NCBI RefSeq assembly: GCF_023073915.1
Contig: NZ_JADPKK010000022.1
Location: 1,240,001-1,304,000, forward strand
Reading direction: 5' to 3'
Origin: Bradyrhizobium sp. 149
GTDB taxonomy: Bacteria > Pseudomonadota > Alphaproteobacteria > Rhizobiales > Xanthobacteraceae
Length of the DNA: 64,000 bases
Positions 8,382 to 16,858 of the stretch are shown in pieces (within the stretch, counting starts at the first letter, position 1; every line of letters begins with the position of its first letter). The position numbers and the translations under genes were made by a program. The notes beneath the pieces are model-generated. The model searched no databases, had not been told where the DNA came from, and worked only from the letters and a program-made list of their open reading frames with translations.

Positions 8382-9026
8382 CTAAACTTGCTCGATGACG
8401 ATGCTGTTGATCTCGTTCGCGACGTCGTCGAAGCGGTCGGCGACCTTCTCGAGATGATCGTAGATCTCGGCGCCGACGATGAAATCCATCGCGTTGCCGC
8501 CGCGATGCTTGAGGAACAGTTCCTTCAGCCCGATATCATGGAGATCGTCGACCCGGCCTTCCAGCTTGCCCAGCTCTTCCGTGATCGCGGTCAGCATGGC
8601 CACGTTCTGACCGATCTTCTGCATCAGCGGCAGCGCACGACCGACCAGATTGGCGCATTCGATCAGAAGCCCGCCGATCTCCCGCATCGGCGGCTCGAAG
8701 GCGCGGACCTCGAACAGCATCACGGCCTTGGCAGTCTGCTGCATCTGGTCGATGGCGTCGTCCATCGAGGTGATCAGGTTCTTGATGTCGCCGCGGTCGA
8801 ACGGGGTGATGAAAGTCCGGCGCACCGCCGTCAGCACCTCACGAGTGATGTTGTCGGCGTCGTTCTCGAACTGGTTGACGCGCTGGCAATAGACCGGCGT
8901 CTCCTCGCCCCCATTGAGCATGCTCTGGAGCGCGATCGATCCCTGGATCACTGTCTTGGCATGGCGGTCGAACAGGTCGAAGAACCGTTCTTCCTTGGGC
9001 AGGAAAGCGCGAAATAATCGCATCAT
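8382..9026 (-). CDS. DUF47 family PhoU-like protein
   Basis: 214-residue all-helical protein of the DUF47/YkaA family, a PhoU-like companion of PiT transporters. The start MMRLFRAFLPKEERFFDLF and the repeated helical segments match the family at its usual length. It is cytoplasmic and thought to modulate the phosphate transporter encoded next. It is first in the operon with pit. No Shine-Dalgarno is visible before the double ATG (9026/9023); the leader there is pyrimidine-rich. A Pho box 44-65 bases upstream points to PhoB control. Confidence 0.92.
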   Translation of the reverse strand: MMRLFRAFLPKEERFFDLFDRHAKTVIQGSIALQSMLNGGEETPVYCQRVNQFENDADNITREVLTAVRRTFITPFDRGDIKNLITSMDDAIDQMQQTAKAVMLFEVRAFEPPMREIGGLLIECANLVGRALPLMQKIGQNVAMLTAITEELGKLEGRVDDLHDIGLKELFLKHRGGNAMDFIVGAEIYDHLEKVADRFDDVANEINSIVIEQV

Positions 9027-9069
9027 GGGGGAGAGACTACCGGTTGGACAATGGTCTGGCCCAAGCGGG

Positions 9070-9091
9070 CCGTCATGAAACTGTCATAGAC
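9070..9091. promoter_or_regulatory. Putative Pho box (PhoB site)
   Basis: Two 11-base direct repeats, CCGTCATGAAA and CTGTCATAGAC, match the PhoB consensus of paired CTGTCAT units separated by an A-rich spacer. The site is 44-65 bases upstream of DUF47-pit. In Sinorhizobium meliloti the equivalent operon is repressed by PhoB under phosphate limitation; the same role is inferred here. Confidence 0.7.
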
Positions 9092-9184
9092 CATTTTCGA
9101 TCCACGCGCGTGCCACCTCACGCCCGTGGAGCCGGATCATCCACCGCTTTCACACACCAGTAAATCAAATGCTATTTCAATGAC

Positions 9185-10153
9185 TTAGAGTGAACGCCGG
9201 AAGTAATGCGCGATTTCGCCGATGACGCCACGGCGGAACGTCAGCACACAGATCACGAAGATCGAGCCCTGGATCACCGTCACCCACTGGCCGAACCCCG
9301 CCAGATATTGCTGCATGGCGATGATCACGAAGGCGCCGACCACGGGGCCGAAGACGGTGCCGAGGCCGCCGACCAGCGTCATCAGCACGACCTCGCCGGA
9401 CATCGACCAGTGCACGTCGGTGAGCGAGGCGTTCTGCGCCACGAACACCTTCAGCGAACCGGCGAAGCCGGCCAGCGTGCCCGAGAGGACGAACGCCAGG
9501 AACTTGTAGTGGTCAGTGCGGTACCCCAGCGAGATCGCGCGCGGCTCGTTCTCGCGGATCGCCTTCAGGACTTCGCCGAACGGCGAGTTGATGATGCGGA
9601 AGATCAGCAGGAAGCCGGCGAGGAAGCCGACCAGCACGACATAGTAGAGCACGGTCGGCTTGGTCAGATCGAAGACGCCGAACAGGCGGCCCTGCGGAAT
9701 GCCCTGGATGCCGTCTTCGCCATGGGTGAACGGCGCCTGGAGGTAGATGAAGTACAAAAGCTGCGACAGCGCCAGCGTGATCATCGAGAAATAGATGCCC
9801 TGGCGGCGGATCGAGATATAGCCAGTGATGAGCGAGAGCACGAAGGCACCGGCGACGCCGACGAGGATGCCGAGCTCCGGCGGCAGCGCCCAGACCTTCA
9901 GCGCGTGCGCGCTGCAATAGCCGGCCGTCCCTAAGAACATCGCATGGCCGAAGGACAGCAAACCGCCGTAGCCGATCAGCAGGTTGAAGGCGCACGCGAG
10001 CAGCGCGAAGCACAGCGCCTGCATCACGAAGAACGGGTAGACTCCCGTGAATGGCACCGAAGCCAGCAGCAGCGCCATCACCACGAATACGATCATCTCG
10101 TCGCGGATCGCGCGCGGGGTTACCGGCAGCGTGTCGTCCGTCAAGGCTGTCAT
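9185..10153 (-). CDS. livM: Branched-chain amino acid ABC transporter permease LivM
   Basis: 322-residue inner-membrane permease of the HAAT family. About nine to ten hydrophobic segments are present, with the family sequence GYGGLLSFGHAMFLG (about residues 63-77) and the cytoplasmic coupling region containing KAIRENEPRAISLGYRT. It is the last gene of the liv cluster, starting one base after the livH stop, so the two are translationally linked. It forms a heterodimeric channel with LivH and uses LivG/LivF for energy. The true substrate may be an amide or aromatic acid rather than leucine. Confidence 0.93.
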   Translation of the reverse strand: MTALTDDTLPVTPRAIRDEMIVFVVMALLLASVPFTGVYPFFVMQALCFALLACAFNLLIGYGGLLSFGHAMFLGTAGYCSAHALKVWALPPELGILVGVAGAFVLSLITGYISIRRQGIYFSMITLALSQLLYFIYLQAPFTHGEDGIQGIPQGRLFGVFDLTKPTVLYYVVLVGFLAGFLLIFRIINSPFGEVLKAIRENEPRAISLGYRTDHYKFLAFVLSGTLAGFAGSLKVFVAQNASLTDVHWSMSGEVVLMTLVGGLGTVFGPVVGAFVIIAMQQYLAGFGQWVTVIQGSIFVICVLTFRRGVIGEIAHYFRRSL

Positions 10154-10154
10154 A

Positions 10155-11024
10155 TCAGGCCGCCCTTCCCGTCAATCCCGTTGGCTTTACCAAGAGCACC
10201 AGCACCATCAGCACGAACACGACGGTGTTGGAGGCCTCGGGGTAGAAATACTTGGTCAGGCCCTCGATCACCCCGAGCGCGAAGCCGGTGATGATGGAGC
10301 CCATGATCGATCCCATGCCGCCGATCACGACCACTGCGAACACCACGATGATGAGGTCGGCTCCCATCAGCGGCCGCACCTGGTTGATCGGCGCCGACAA
10401 CACGCCGGCGAGCGCGGCAAGGCCGACACCGAGGCCGTAGGTCAGCGTGATCATACGCGGCACGTTGACGCCGAAGGCGCGCACCAGTGTCGGGTTTTCG
10501 GTCGCGGCGCGCAAATAGGCGCCGAGCCGCGTCTTCTCGATCAGGAACCAAGTCGCGATGCAGACCACCAGCGAGAAGATGACGACCCAGCCGCGATAGA
10601 CGGGCAGGAACATGAAGCCGAGGTTCATGCCGCCCTTGAGCTGGTCCGGAATGGCGTAAGGCAGGCCAGAGGAGCCGAAGTAGTTCTGGAACACGCCCTG
10701 CACGATCAGCGCAATGCCGAAGGTCAGGAGCAGGCCGTAGAGATGATCCAGCCCCGTGAGCCATTGCAGCATGGTCCGTTCCAGGATCATGCCGAAGATG
10801 CCGACGACAATTGGAGCGACGATCAATGCTGGCCAGTAGCCAATACTGAGATAATCGTTGTTGAGCAGGAAGTAGGCAACGAACGCGCCCATCATGTAGA
10901 GCGCGCCATGGGCGAAATTGATGATGTTGAGCATGCCGAAGATCACGGCAAGCCCGAGACTGAGCAGCGCGTAGAACGAGCCGTTGATCAGTCCCACCAG
11001 TAGCTGAGCGTAAAGAGCCTGCAT
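10155..11024 (-). CDS. livH: Branched-chain amino acid ABC transporter permease LivH
   Basis: 289-residue membrane protein, the usual LivH length. The N-terminal signature LLVGLINGSFYALLSLGLAV and the following NIINFAHGALYM segment are typical of LivH, and RAATENPTLVRAFGVN is the EAA-like coupling loop. It is placed between livK and livM. A strong hairpin (11065-11088) separates it from the binding-protein gene, consistent with lower expression of permeases than of the binding protein. Confidence 0.93.
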   Translation of the reverse strand: MQALYAQLLVGLINGSFYALLSLGLAVIFGMLNIINFAHGALYMMGAFVAYFLLNNDYLSIGYWPALIVAPIVVGIFGMILERTMLQWLTGLDHLYGLLLTFGIALIVQGVFQNYFGSSGLPYAIPDQLKGGMNLGFMFLPVYRGWVVIFSLVVCIATWFLIEKTRLGAYLRAATENPTLVRAFGVNVPRMITLTYGLGVGLAALAGVLSAPINQVRPLMGADLIIVVFAVVVIGGMGSIMGSIITGFALGVIEGLTKYFYPEASNTVVFVLMVLVLLVKPTGLTGRAA

Positions 11025-11064
11025 CGATCCCGCACCCGGTCCCTTCGGCGTTCCCTGAAAGTCG

Positions 11065-11088
11065 CCCGCAGGCCTGATGGCCCGCGGG
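11065..11088 (-). terminator. Hairpin between livK and livH (attenuator or mRNA stabiliser)
   Basis: CCCGCAGGCC-TGAT-GGCCCGCGGG on the plus strand; read on the minus strand it is a ten-pair stem with one G-U and a four-base loop, just after the livK stop. No U-tract follows, so it is more likely a processing/stabilising structure or partial terminator than a full stop. Confidence 0.6.
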
Positions 11089-11097
11089 GCGGTTATC

Positions 11098-12321
11098 TTA
11101 CTTCTTCAAGAGCGCGCACTTGCTCTCGGACAGCGGCGTGAAGGCCTGGTCGCCCGGCACCGTGCCGACCAGCTTGTAAAAGTCCCACGGTCCCTTGGAC
11201 TCGGAGGGCTTCTTCACTTCGAACAGATAGGCATTGTGGATGGTACGGCCGTTGGGCTGGATCTCGCCCTTGCCGAACAGGTCGTCTTCCGTCGGCATCG
11301 ACTTCATCTTCTCGACGACCTTGGCGCCGTCATGCGGGTTGCCGCCGAGCGCTTCCAGTGCCTTGAAATAGTGACGCACGCCCGCATAGACGCCGGCCTG
11401 CACCATGGTGGGCGGCGCGTTGCTCTTCATCTTCTCGGCGAAGCGCTTGGAGAACGCCCGGGTCTGGTCGTTCATGTCCCAGTAGAAGGTTTCGGTGAAG
11501 TTGAGGCCCTGCGCGGTCTCGAGACCGATCGCCTTGATGTCGGTGAGGAACAGCAGCAGCGCCGCGAGCTTCTGGCCGCCCTTGACGATGCCGAACTCGG
11601 CTGCCTGCTTGATCGTGTTGGTGGTGTCGCCGCCGGCATTGGCAAGGCCGATGATCTTGGCCTTGGAGGCCTGCGCCTGCAGCAGGAAGGACGAGAAGTC
11701 CGGCGTGTTCAGCGGGTGCTTGACGCCGCCGACCACCTTGCCGCCATTTGCGGTAACGACAGCGGTGGTGTCGCGCTCCAGCGCCGCGCCGAAGGCGTAG
11801 TCCGCGGTCAGGAAGAACCAGCTGTCGCCACCGGCCTTCACCAGCGCCTGGCCGGTGGTGTGGGCCAGCATGTAGGTGTCGTAGGTCCAGTGCACGGTGT
11901 TGGGCGAGCACTGCGCGTTGGTGAGGTCCGAAGTCGCAGCACCGGAATTGACGTAGACGCCGTTCTTCTCCTTGACGATGTTGTTGACGGCGAGCGCCAC
12001 GCCGGAATTCGGCACGTCGACGATGATGTCGATCTTGTCGACGTCGAACCATTGCCGCGCGATCGCGGTGCCGATATCGGGCTTGTTCTGGTGATCGCCC
12101 GAGATGATGTCGATCTTCCACCCCTTCGCAGCCAGGCCGGAATCTTCAATGGCCATCTGCGCGGCGAGCGTCGAGCCCGGTCCGCCGAGGTCGGCATAGA
12201 GCCCGGACTGATCGGACAGCGCACCGATCTTGACGGTCTTGTCCTGCGCGAAGGCTGCGCCCGCGGTGGTCACGGCCAGCGCGGTGCCGAGCAGAAACGA
12301 CGCAATCGACTTTGTCATCAT
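11098..12321 (-). CDS. livK: Branched-chain amino acid-type ABC transporter substrate-binding protein
   Basis: Periplasmic Leu/Ile/Val-type binding protein of about 407 residues (periplasmic binding protein class I). The ATG pair at 12321/12318 follows GGGAAG and opens a clear signal peptide (TKSIASFLLGTALAVTTAGAAFA). The mature start DKTVKIGALSDQSGLYADLGG is typical for the family. An upstream in-frame codon would run into a palindromic repeat and is rejected. It captures the ligand for LivHM; members of this subgroup often bind aromatic or amide compounds, so the specificity is open. Confidence 0.92.
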   Translation of the reverse strand: MMTKSIASFLLGTALAVTTAGAAFAQDKTVKIGALSDQSGLYADLGGPGSTLAAQMAIEDSGLAAKGWKIDIISGDHQNKPDIGTAIARQWFDVDKIDIIVDVPNSGVALAVNNIVKEKNGVYVNSGAATSDLTNAQCSPNTVHWTYDTYMLAHTTGQALVKAGGDSWFFLTADYAFGAALERDTTAVVTANGGKVVGGVKHPLNTPDFSSFLLQAQASKAKIIGLANAGGDTTNTIKQAAEFGIVKGGQKLAALLLFLTDIKAIGLETAQGLNFTETFYWDMNDQTRAFSKRFAEKMKSNAPPTMVQAGVYAGVRHYFKALEALGGNPHDGAKVVEKMKSMPTEDDLFGKGEIQPNGRTIHNAYLFEVKKPSESKGPWDFYKLVGTVPGDQAFTPLSESKCALLKK

Positions 12322-12365
12322 GCTACTTCCCTGTGTATTTTCTCGTTGGCAGTTCTTTTGCTCGA

Positions 12366-12409
12366 GCATGATCTTTTCGGAAAACCGCCGGGCACTTTCC
12401 GGATCATGC
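12366..12409. repeat. Palindromic intergenic repeat, copy 2
   Basis: 44-bp palindrome bounded by GCATGATC and GATCATGC with the core CGGAAAACCGC, clearly related to the element at 8336-8380. It lies between livF and livK inside the transport operon, where a hairpin could tune relative expression. Confidence 0.75.
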
Positions 12410-12410
12410 T

Positions 12411-13157
12411 TTAGACGCCGAGATAGGTGTGGAGCTTGTCCATGTTGGCGGCAAGCTCCGAATTGGCAAATCCGTCAATGATCTTGCCGTGCTCGACCAC
12501 ATAATAGCGGTCCGCGACGGTGGATGCGAACCGGAAGTTCTGCTCGACCAGGAGGATCGTAAATCCCTCCTTCTTGAGCCGCGCAATGGTGTGGCCGATT
12601 TGCTGAATGATGACAGGTGCGAGACCTTCGGTCGGCTCGTCCAGCATCAGGAAGTTCGCGCCGGTGCGCAGGATGCGCGCGATCGCGAGCATCTGCTGCT
12701 CGCCACCGGAGAGTTTGGTTCCCTGGCTATTGAGCCGTTCCTTCAGGTTCGGAAACAGATCGAAGATCTGCTCGAGCGGCAAGCCGCCGGGACGCACCAC
12801 CGGCGGCAACAGCAGGTTCTCCCGAACATCGAGACTGGAGAAGATTCCCCGCTCTTCCGGGCAGAACGCGATACCCATCCGCGCGATCTTGTCCGAGGTC
12901 GTTTGGGTGATGTCCTGGTCGTTGAACTTCACCGAGCCGGTGCGCTTGCCGATGATGCCCATGATCGACTTCAGCGTGGTGGTCTTGCCGGCGCCGTTGC
13001 GCCCGAGCAGGGTGACGACCTCGCCCGCGTTCACGTCGAAGTTGATCCCGTGCAGGATGTGGGACTCGCCGTACCATGCTTCCAGGTTGCGGACCTGGAG
13101 GATGTTGCCGCCGCTCGCGGCTTTTGCGGGAGCTTCCGCGGTTGCAGTCTCAGCCAT
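12411..13157 (-). CDS. livF: Branched-chain amino acid ABC transporter ATP-binding protein LivF
   Basis: 248-residue ATPase from the ATG at 13157. Walker A is GRNGAGKTT, the signature is KLSGGEQQM, and Walker B is LMLDEPTEGLAP, followed by the H-loop region. The N-terminal 17 residues are Ala-rich. The start codon overlaps the end of livG by 8 bases, indicating translational coupling. Together with LivG it powers the LivHM permease on the cytoplasmic face. Confidence 0.94.
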   Translation of the reverse strand: MAETATAEAPAKAASGGNILQVRNLEAWYGESHILHGINFDVNAGEVVTLLGRNGAGKTTTLKSIMGIIGKRTGSVKFNDQDITQTTSDKIARMGIAFCPEERGIFSSLDVRENLLLPPVVRPGGLPLEQIFDLFPNLKERLNSQGTKLSGGEQQMLAIARILRTGANFLMLDEPTEGLAPVIIQQIGHTIARLKKEGFTILLVEQNFRFASTVADRYYVVEHGKIIDGFANSELAANMDKLHTYLGV

Positions 13158-13905
13158 GACCGGCTCCCAGATAGGCTTCCTTGACGCGTTCGTCCTTGGT
13201 GAGCTCGCTGTAGTGACCTTGCGCAAGCACCTGCCCGCGCGTCAACACGGTGATGATGTCGGAGAGATTGGCCACGACGCTTAGATTATGTTCGACCATC
13301 AGGATGGTGTATTTCGCGGAGATGCGCTTGATCAGCGCCGCGATCTTGTCGATGTCCTCGTGACCCATGCCGGCCATCGGCTCGTCCAGCAGCATCATCT
13401 CGGGGTCGAGCGCGAGCGTGGTTGCGATCTCCAGTGCGCGCTTGCGCCCGTAGGGCATCTCGACCGCGGGCGTATTGGAAAACTCGCTGAGGCCGACATC
13501 GTTCAACAGCTCGCGCGCGCGATCGTTGAACTGGTTGAGCACGGATTTGGAGCGCCAGAAGTCGAACGAGCTGCCGTGCTGGCGCTGAAGCGCGACGCGG
13601 ACGTTTTCCAGCGCGGTGAGATGCGGAAATACCGCCGAGATCTGAAACGAGCGAACCAGCCCCATGCGGGCCACGTCGGCGGGCGCCATCGCGGTGATAT
13701 CCTGTCCCTTGTACAGGATTTTTCCGGCGGACGGTTTGAGGAACTTGGTCAAGAGATTGAAGCACGTCGTCTTGCCGGCGCCGTTCGGGCCGATCAACGC
13801 GTGAATGCTCCCACGGCGAACCTTGAGCGCAACGTCGCGGACGGCGAAGAAGCCCGCGAACTCCTTGGTCAAGCCTTCCGTTTCGAGAATGAACTCATCG
13901 GCCAA
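13150..13905 (-). CDS. livG: Branched-chain amino acid ABC transporter ATP-binding protein LivG
   Basis: 251-residue ATPase with Walker A GPNGAGKTT, signature motif region MPYGRKRALEIA (the degenerate LivG form) and Walker B MMLLDEPMAGM. The TTG at 13905 is chosen because a GGGGG ribosome site lies 8 bases upstream and the product starts with the family-like ADEFILETEGLTKEF. Another in-frame TTG at 13929 has no such site. It is the first gene of the five-gene transporter operon; its promoter should lie in 13906-14227. Confidence 0.92.
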   Translation of the reverse strand: MADEFILETEGLTKEFAGFFAVRDVALKVRRGSIHALIGPNGAGKTTCFNLLTKFLKPSAGKILYKGQDITAMAPADVARMGLVRSFQISAVFPHLTALENVRVALQRQHGSSFDFWRSKSVLNQFNDRARELLNDVGLSEFSNTPAVEMPYGRKRALEIATTLALDPEMMLLDEPMAGMGHEDIDKIAALIKRISAKYTILMVEHNLSVVANLSDIITVLTRGQVLAQGHYSELTKDERVKEAYLGAGHG

Positions 13906-14227
13906 ACAGTTTTCCCCCTGCCCGCACAATGCGCGTGGCTATCCTTGTTGCTTCGGCTGTCCGGAGGCCTTGGAGCCACTCCTTGGATCCCATCCGGAAC
14001 GCCGCCTCCGGGCGCGGAATATGCCGGAGGTGACGGGGGTTAGGCAAGGCGGAAAGCTGAGCAGGTCAGGCCTCCGGACGGGAGGCTTATGCTCCCTTAG
14101 TCGGACGTGTGTTGATGTCGCGCCTGCCCGGCCTCCCGGTTCGCAAAGCGCCGGTCATCAAGCCGTCGTTAACGGTGTTTCGTTCCATGCGCCAGCCTTC
14201 ATAGAAAATTTCCCCGCAACGAGGATC
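13906..14227. other. Divergent intergenic region livG / PAS-like gene
   Basis: About 320 bases without a convincing gene. It should hold the promoters of the liv operon (leftward) and of the PAS-like gene (rightward). A small hairpin GCCTCC-GGACG-GGAGGC is visible around 14076-14092. I could not identify clear -35/-10 boxes or a known operator. Confidence 0.5.
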
Positions 14228-14923
14228 ATGCGCGGGTTTTATACGTCCGGAATTCTATACGTCGGGAATATTGTCTTGGATTTTGCAAGCGCCGCTCCTT
14301 CTGTGGTCAAGTCGATCAGGCAGCGTGATCTCCTCAACACGTGGCTGCGGCTTTATGCGCGCGAGCAGACGGCCCCGGCGATCTGGGAGTACCAGCCTGC
14401 GCGGCTCGAGGAAGAGCTCTCCGATCTCATCTATTATACGGTCGACAGTTCGACGCCGACGCCACGTCTGACCATCCAGAGCGAGGGTACGCGCATCTCG
14501 CGCGCCTATGGACACACAGGCAAGGGCGTTCTGCTCGACGAGTATATCGGACCGCGGCTCGTGCCCTTCGTGATGCCGGTCTATTATGAATGCGTGGGTC
14601 GCGGGCTTCCGGTCTACAGCGTTGCCGACCTCGACGACATCTACGGGCGTATCGTCGCCTATGAGCGCCTGCTATTGCCCTTCCAGAGTGAGGGCAAGAT
14701 CTGCCACGTCATCGCATCGCTCAAGACCTTCTGCGAGGACGGCGGCTTCGAGATCAAGAATCTGATGCGCGGAAATGACGCGCTGCCCCGCCCAAAATTG
14801 CGCGCGGTGATCGACCGCGACCTGTTCCATCGCGCCCCCGGCCGCATAGCGCCCGCCGAACTGGTCGAGTTCGTGGACCAGCGGGGCTCCGCTGTCACCA
14901 CCGAGATCATCGAGCTGAACTAG
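14228..14923 (+). CDS. PAS-like (PAS_5 type) domain protein
   Basis: About 231 residues. The body (DLLNTWLRLYAREQTAP onward, ending near residue 225) resembles the alphaproteobacterial PAS_5-like family, many members of which are single-domain sensors of unknown ligand. Landmarks are YGHTGKG, LDEYIGPRL, YGRIVAYERLL and a C-terminal DRDLFHRAPGRIAP block. No output domain is attached. The ATG at 14228 has GAGG very close (3-base gap), so a start somewhat downstream is possible. It is divergent from the liv operon. Confidence 0.7.
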   Translation: MRGFYTSGILYVGNIVLDFASAAPSVVKSIRQRDLLNTWLRLYAREQTAPAIWEYQPARLEEELSDLIYYTVDSSTPTPRLTIQSEGTRISRAYGHTGKGVLLDEYIGPRLVPFVMPVYYECVGRGLPVYSVADLDDIYGRIVAYERLLLPFQSEGKICHVIASLKTFCEDGGFEIKNLMRGNDALPRPKLRAVIDRDLFHRAPGRIAPAELVEFVDQRGSAVTTEIIELN

Positions 14924-14926
14924 CGC

Positions 14927-15316
14927 TCAATCCGATTTGGCGCCGGGTTCCTTGGTCGTGACTTCCTTGGTCGTGACTTCCTTGGCATAGACGTCCGGCT
15001 TGAAACCGACCAGCAGCTTGCCGCCAACTTCCAGCACCGGCCGCTTGATCATCGATGGTTGCGCTAGCATCAACGCCAGTGCCTTTTTCTCGGAGAGGCC
15101 TTCCTTGTCGGCGTCGGGCAGCTTCTTGAAGGTCGTCCCGGCGCGATTGAGCAGCGTCTCCCAGCCGATCTTGTCGCTCCACCGCTTGAGCTTGTCCTTC
15201 TCCAACCCCGCTGTCTTGTAGTCGTGAAACGCGTAGGCGACGCCATGGGTGTCGAGCCAGGCGCGCGCCTTCTTCATGGTGTCACAGTTCTTGATGCCGT
15301 AGATGATGTTGGGCAA
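14927..15316 (-). CDS. Spx/ArsC-family (YffB-like) protein
   Basis: 129 residues from a TTG at 15316 that has AGGA 6 bases upstream. The start YGIKNCDTMKKARAWLD carries the single N-terminal cysteine of YffB/Spx-like ArsC-fold proteins rather than a CXXC pair, with RPVLEVGGKLLVGF near the C-terminal region of the fold. The tail carries a duplicated KEVTT unit encoded by a perfect 15-base tandem repeat, a likely recent slippage expansion. Redox or arsenate-reductase-like roles are known in the family; the actual substrate is unknown. It converges with the PAS-like gene and diverges from csaA. Confidence 0.82.
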   Translation of the reverse strand: MPNIIYGIKNCDTMKKARAWLDTHGVAYAFHDYKTAGLEKDKLKRWSDKIGWETLLNRAGTTFKKLPDADKEGLSEKKALALMLAQPSMIKRPVLEVGGKLLVGFKPDVYAKEVTTKEVTTKEPGAKSD

Positions 15317-15421
15317 GACATTCCTCGCGCATGCGTCGTATCGTGATCCCAAGCCGTTGTACGCAACTCCGGTTCGCGCGACAATATTGCGAACGACGCC
15401 AGCACTCCGAACGGACATTCC

Positions 15422-15793
15422 ATGCACGTCACCCACGACCCAGCCGCGATCACGTCAGCGACCATTGACTTCGACAGCTTCCTTGCGGTCGATATCCGTG
15501 TCGGCACCATCGTCGATGCAAAACCGTTCCCGGAGGCGCGCAAGCCGGCCTGGCGTCTGTGGATCGACTTCGGTCCCGCGATCGGCGTGCGCAAGAGCTC
15601 GGCGCAGATCACCGAAAACCATCCGATCGAAACGCTGGTCGGCCAACAGGTCGCGGCTGTCGTCAATTTCCCGCCGCGCCAGATCGGCCCGGTCGTCTCG
15701 GAGGTGCTGACCCTCGGTTTCCCCGATGCCGACGGCAAGGTCGTGCTGGTGCAGCCGAGCAAGCCCGTGCCGAACGGCGGGCGACTGTTCTAG
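15422..15793 (+). CDS. csaA: tRNA-binding protein CsaA-like
   Basis: 123-residue single OB-fold protein of the CsaA/tRNA-binding family (also the C-terminal domain of methionyl-tRNA synthetase). Landmarks are FLAVDIRVGTIVDAKPFP near residue 20, KSSAQIT near 58 and QVAAVVNFPPRQIG near 75, all typical of CsaA. It is thought to bind tRNA and act in a chaperone-like way. Its stop overlaps the end of the convergent GST gene by 4 bases. Confidence 0.9.
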   Translation: MHVTHDPAAITSATIDFDSFLAVDIRVGTIVDAKPFPEARKPAWRLWIDFGPAIGVRKSSAQITENHPIETLVGQQVAAVVNFPPRQIGPVVSEVLTLGFPDADGKVVLVQPSKPVPNGGRLF

Positions 15794-16500
15794 CCTCCAG
15801 GCCTCTTCGGAATGTTCAGCCCGCGCTCAACGGCTGGACGCGCCAGCCCGCGCTCGAGCCAGGCGGCGACCGATTTGAACTGGTTGAACGCGACGAGATC
15901 GCCGGCCCCGTAGAAACCAACGAGGTTGCGCACCCAGCCGAGCATGGAGATGTCGGCGATGGTGTAGTCGTCATCCATGAACCATTGCCGGCCGGAAAGA
16001 TGCGACTCCATCACTCCGAGCAGGCGCTTGGCTTCGCCCACGTAGCGATCGAGCGGCCGCTTGTCCTCAAAATCCTTGCCCGCGAATTTGTGGAAAAAGC
16101 CGACCTGGCCGAACATCGGCCCGATGCCGCCCATCTGGAAATGCAGCCACTGGATCGTCTGGTAACGGCGCGCCGCATCCTGCGGCAGCAGCTTGCCGGT
16201 CTTCTCCGCGAGGTATTGCAGGATTGCCCCGGACTCGAACAGCGGCAGCGGCCGGCCACCGGGGCCGTTGGGATCGAGGATCGCCGGGATCTTGCCGTTC
16301 GGATTGAGCGAGAGGAATTCCGCCGTCTTCTGGTCGTCCTTGCCGAAATCGACGAGATGGACTTCGTAAGGAAGCCCGATCTCTTCCAGCATGATCGAGA
16401 CCTTGACGCCGTTCGGCGTCGGCAGCGAATAGAGCTGAAGCAACTCCGGGTGCTTGGCCGGCCAGCGTTTGGTAATGGGAAAGACGGACAGATCGGACAT
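15790..16500 (-). CDS. Glutathione S-transferase (YghU/YfcG-like)
   Basis: 236 residues from the ATG at 16500. The N-terminal thioredoxin-fold half has LYSLPTPNGVKVSIMLEE, NPNGKIPAILD and LFESGAILQYLAEK, the glutathione-binding motifs of Nu-class-like GSTs where the TPNG turn replaces the usual catalytic Ser/Tyr site. The C-terminal helical domain includes the YTIADISMLGWV N-capping motif. It likely has glutathione-dependent disulfide reductase or peroxidase activity. It stands alone on its strand. Confidence 0.88.
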   Translation of the reverse strand: MSDLSVFPITKRWPAKHPELLQLYSLPTPNGVKVSIMLEEIGLPYEVHLVDFGKDDQKTAEFLSLNPNGKIPAILDPNGPGGRPLPLFESGAILQYLAEKTGKLLPQDAARRYQTIQWLHFQMGGIGPMFGQVGFFHKFAGKDFEDKRPLDRYVGEAKRLLGVMESHLSGRQWFMDDDYTIADISMLGWVRNLVGFYGAGDLVAFNQFKSVAAWLERGLARPAVERGLNIPKRPGG

Positions 16501-16600
16501 CGGGACCCCGGCTTCGTTCAAGAGATGCCGCCCAATCTAGGCGAGCCGCAGAACAACGCAAGGTCGAGCAGTCAGATCATTTTCCCGCACCGGGATCAGA

Positions 16601-16744
16601 TCACAATGGCCGCAGCAAATGGCTGGCGGCGTAAGTCACGTCGCGCTGCGCGCGTTGCTCGATGAAGAGCTGGCCGGTCACGAGCAGTGCTCCGGTGAAG
16701 ACGAGCGCAAGCATCGCGGTTGCGAACTGACTGGTATCGTTCAT
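16601..16744 (-). CDS. Small single-pass membrane protein (47 aa)
   Basis: ATG at 16744 to TGA at 16601 encodes 47 residues. Residues about 7-27 (FATAMLALVFTGALLVTGQLF) form a convincing membrane helix, followed by a basic amphipathic tail rich in Arg/Gln. A GGGAGAAG sequence lies about 8-11 bases upstream. Short rhizobial membrane peptides of this kind are common and uncharacterised. The evidence is coding appearance only, so confidence is moderate. Confidence 0.45.
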   Translation of the reverse strand: MNDTSQFATAMLALVFTGALLVTGQLFIEQRAQRDVTYAASHLLRPL

Positions 16745-16858
16745 CGCACGAGCTTCTCCCTATTCGATTCGCACGGGGAACGCGGGCCGGCCATCGTCTG
16801 TTCCTGCAAGCTTCAAATAAATTGCAGCTTTTTCCCGAATCCTCGCAGGCTGGCGGCC

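Noticed and set aside
7464..9017. 517-codon plus-strand frame opposite pit and DUF47
   Set aside because: Antisense shadow of two strongly supported genes; composition rich in Arg/His/Asp with no domain.
14930..14985. Possible CRISPR or direct-repeat array at tandem KEVTT codons
   Set aside because: Only two 15-base units inside a coding tail; slippage repeat.
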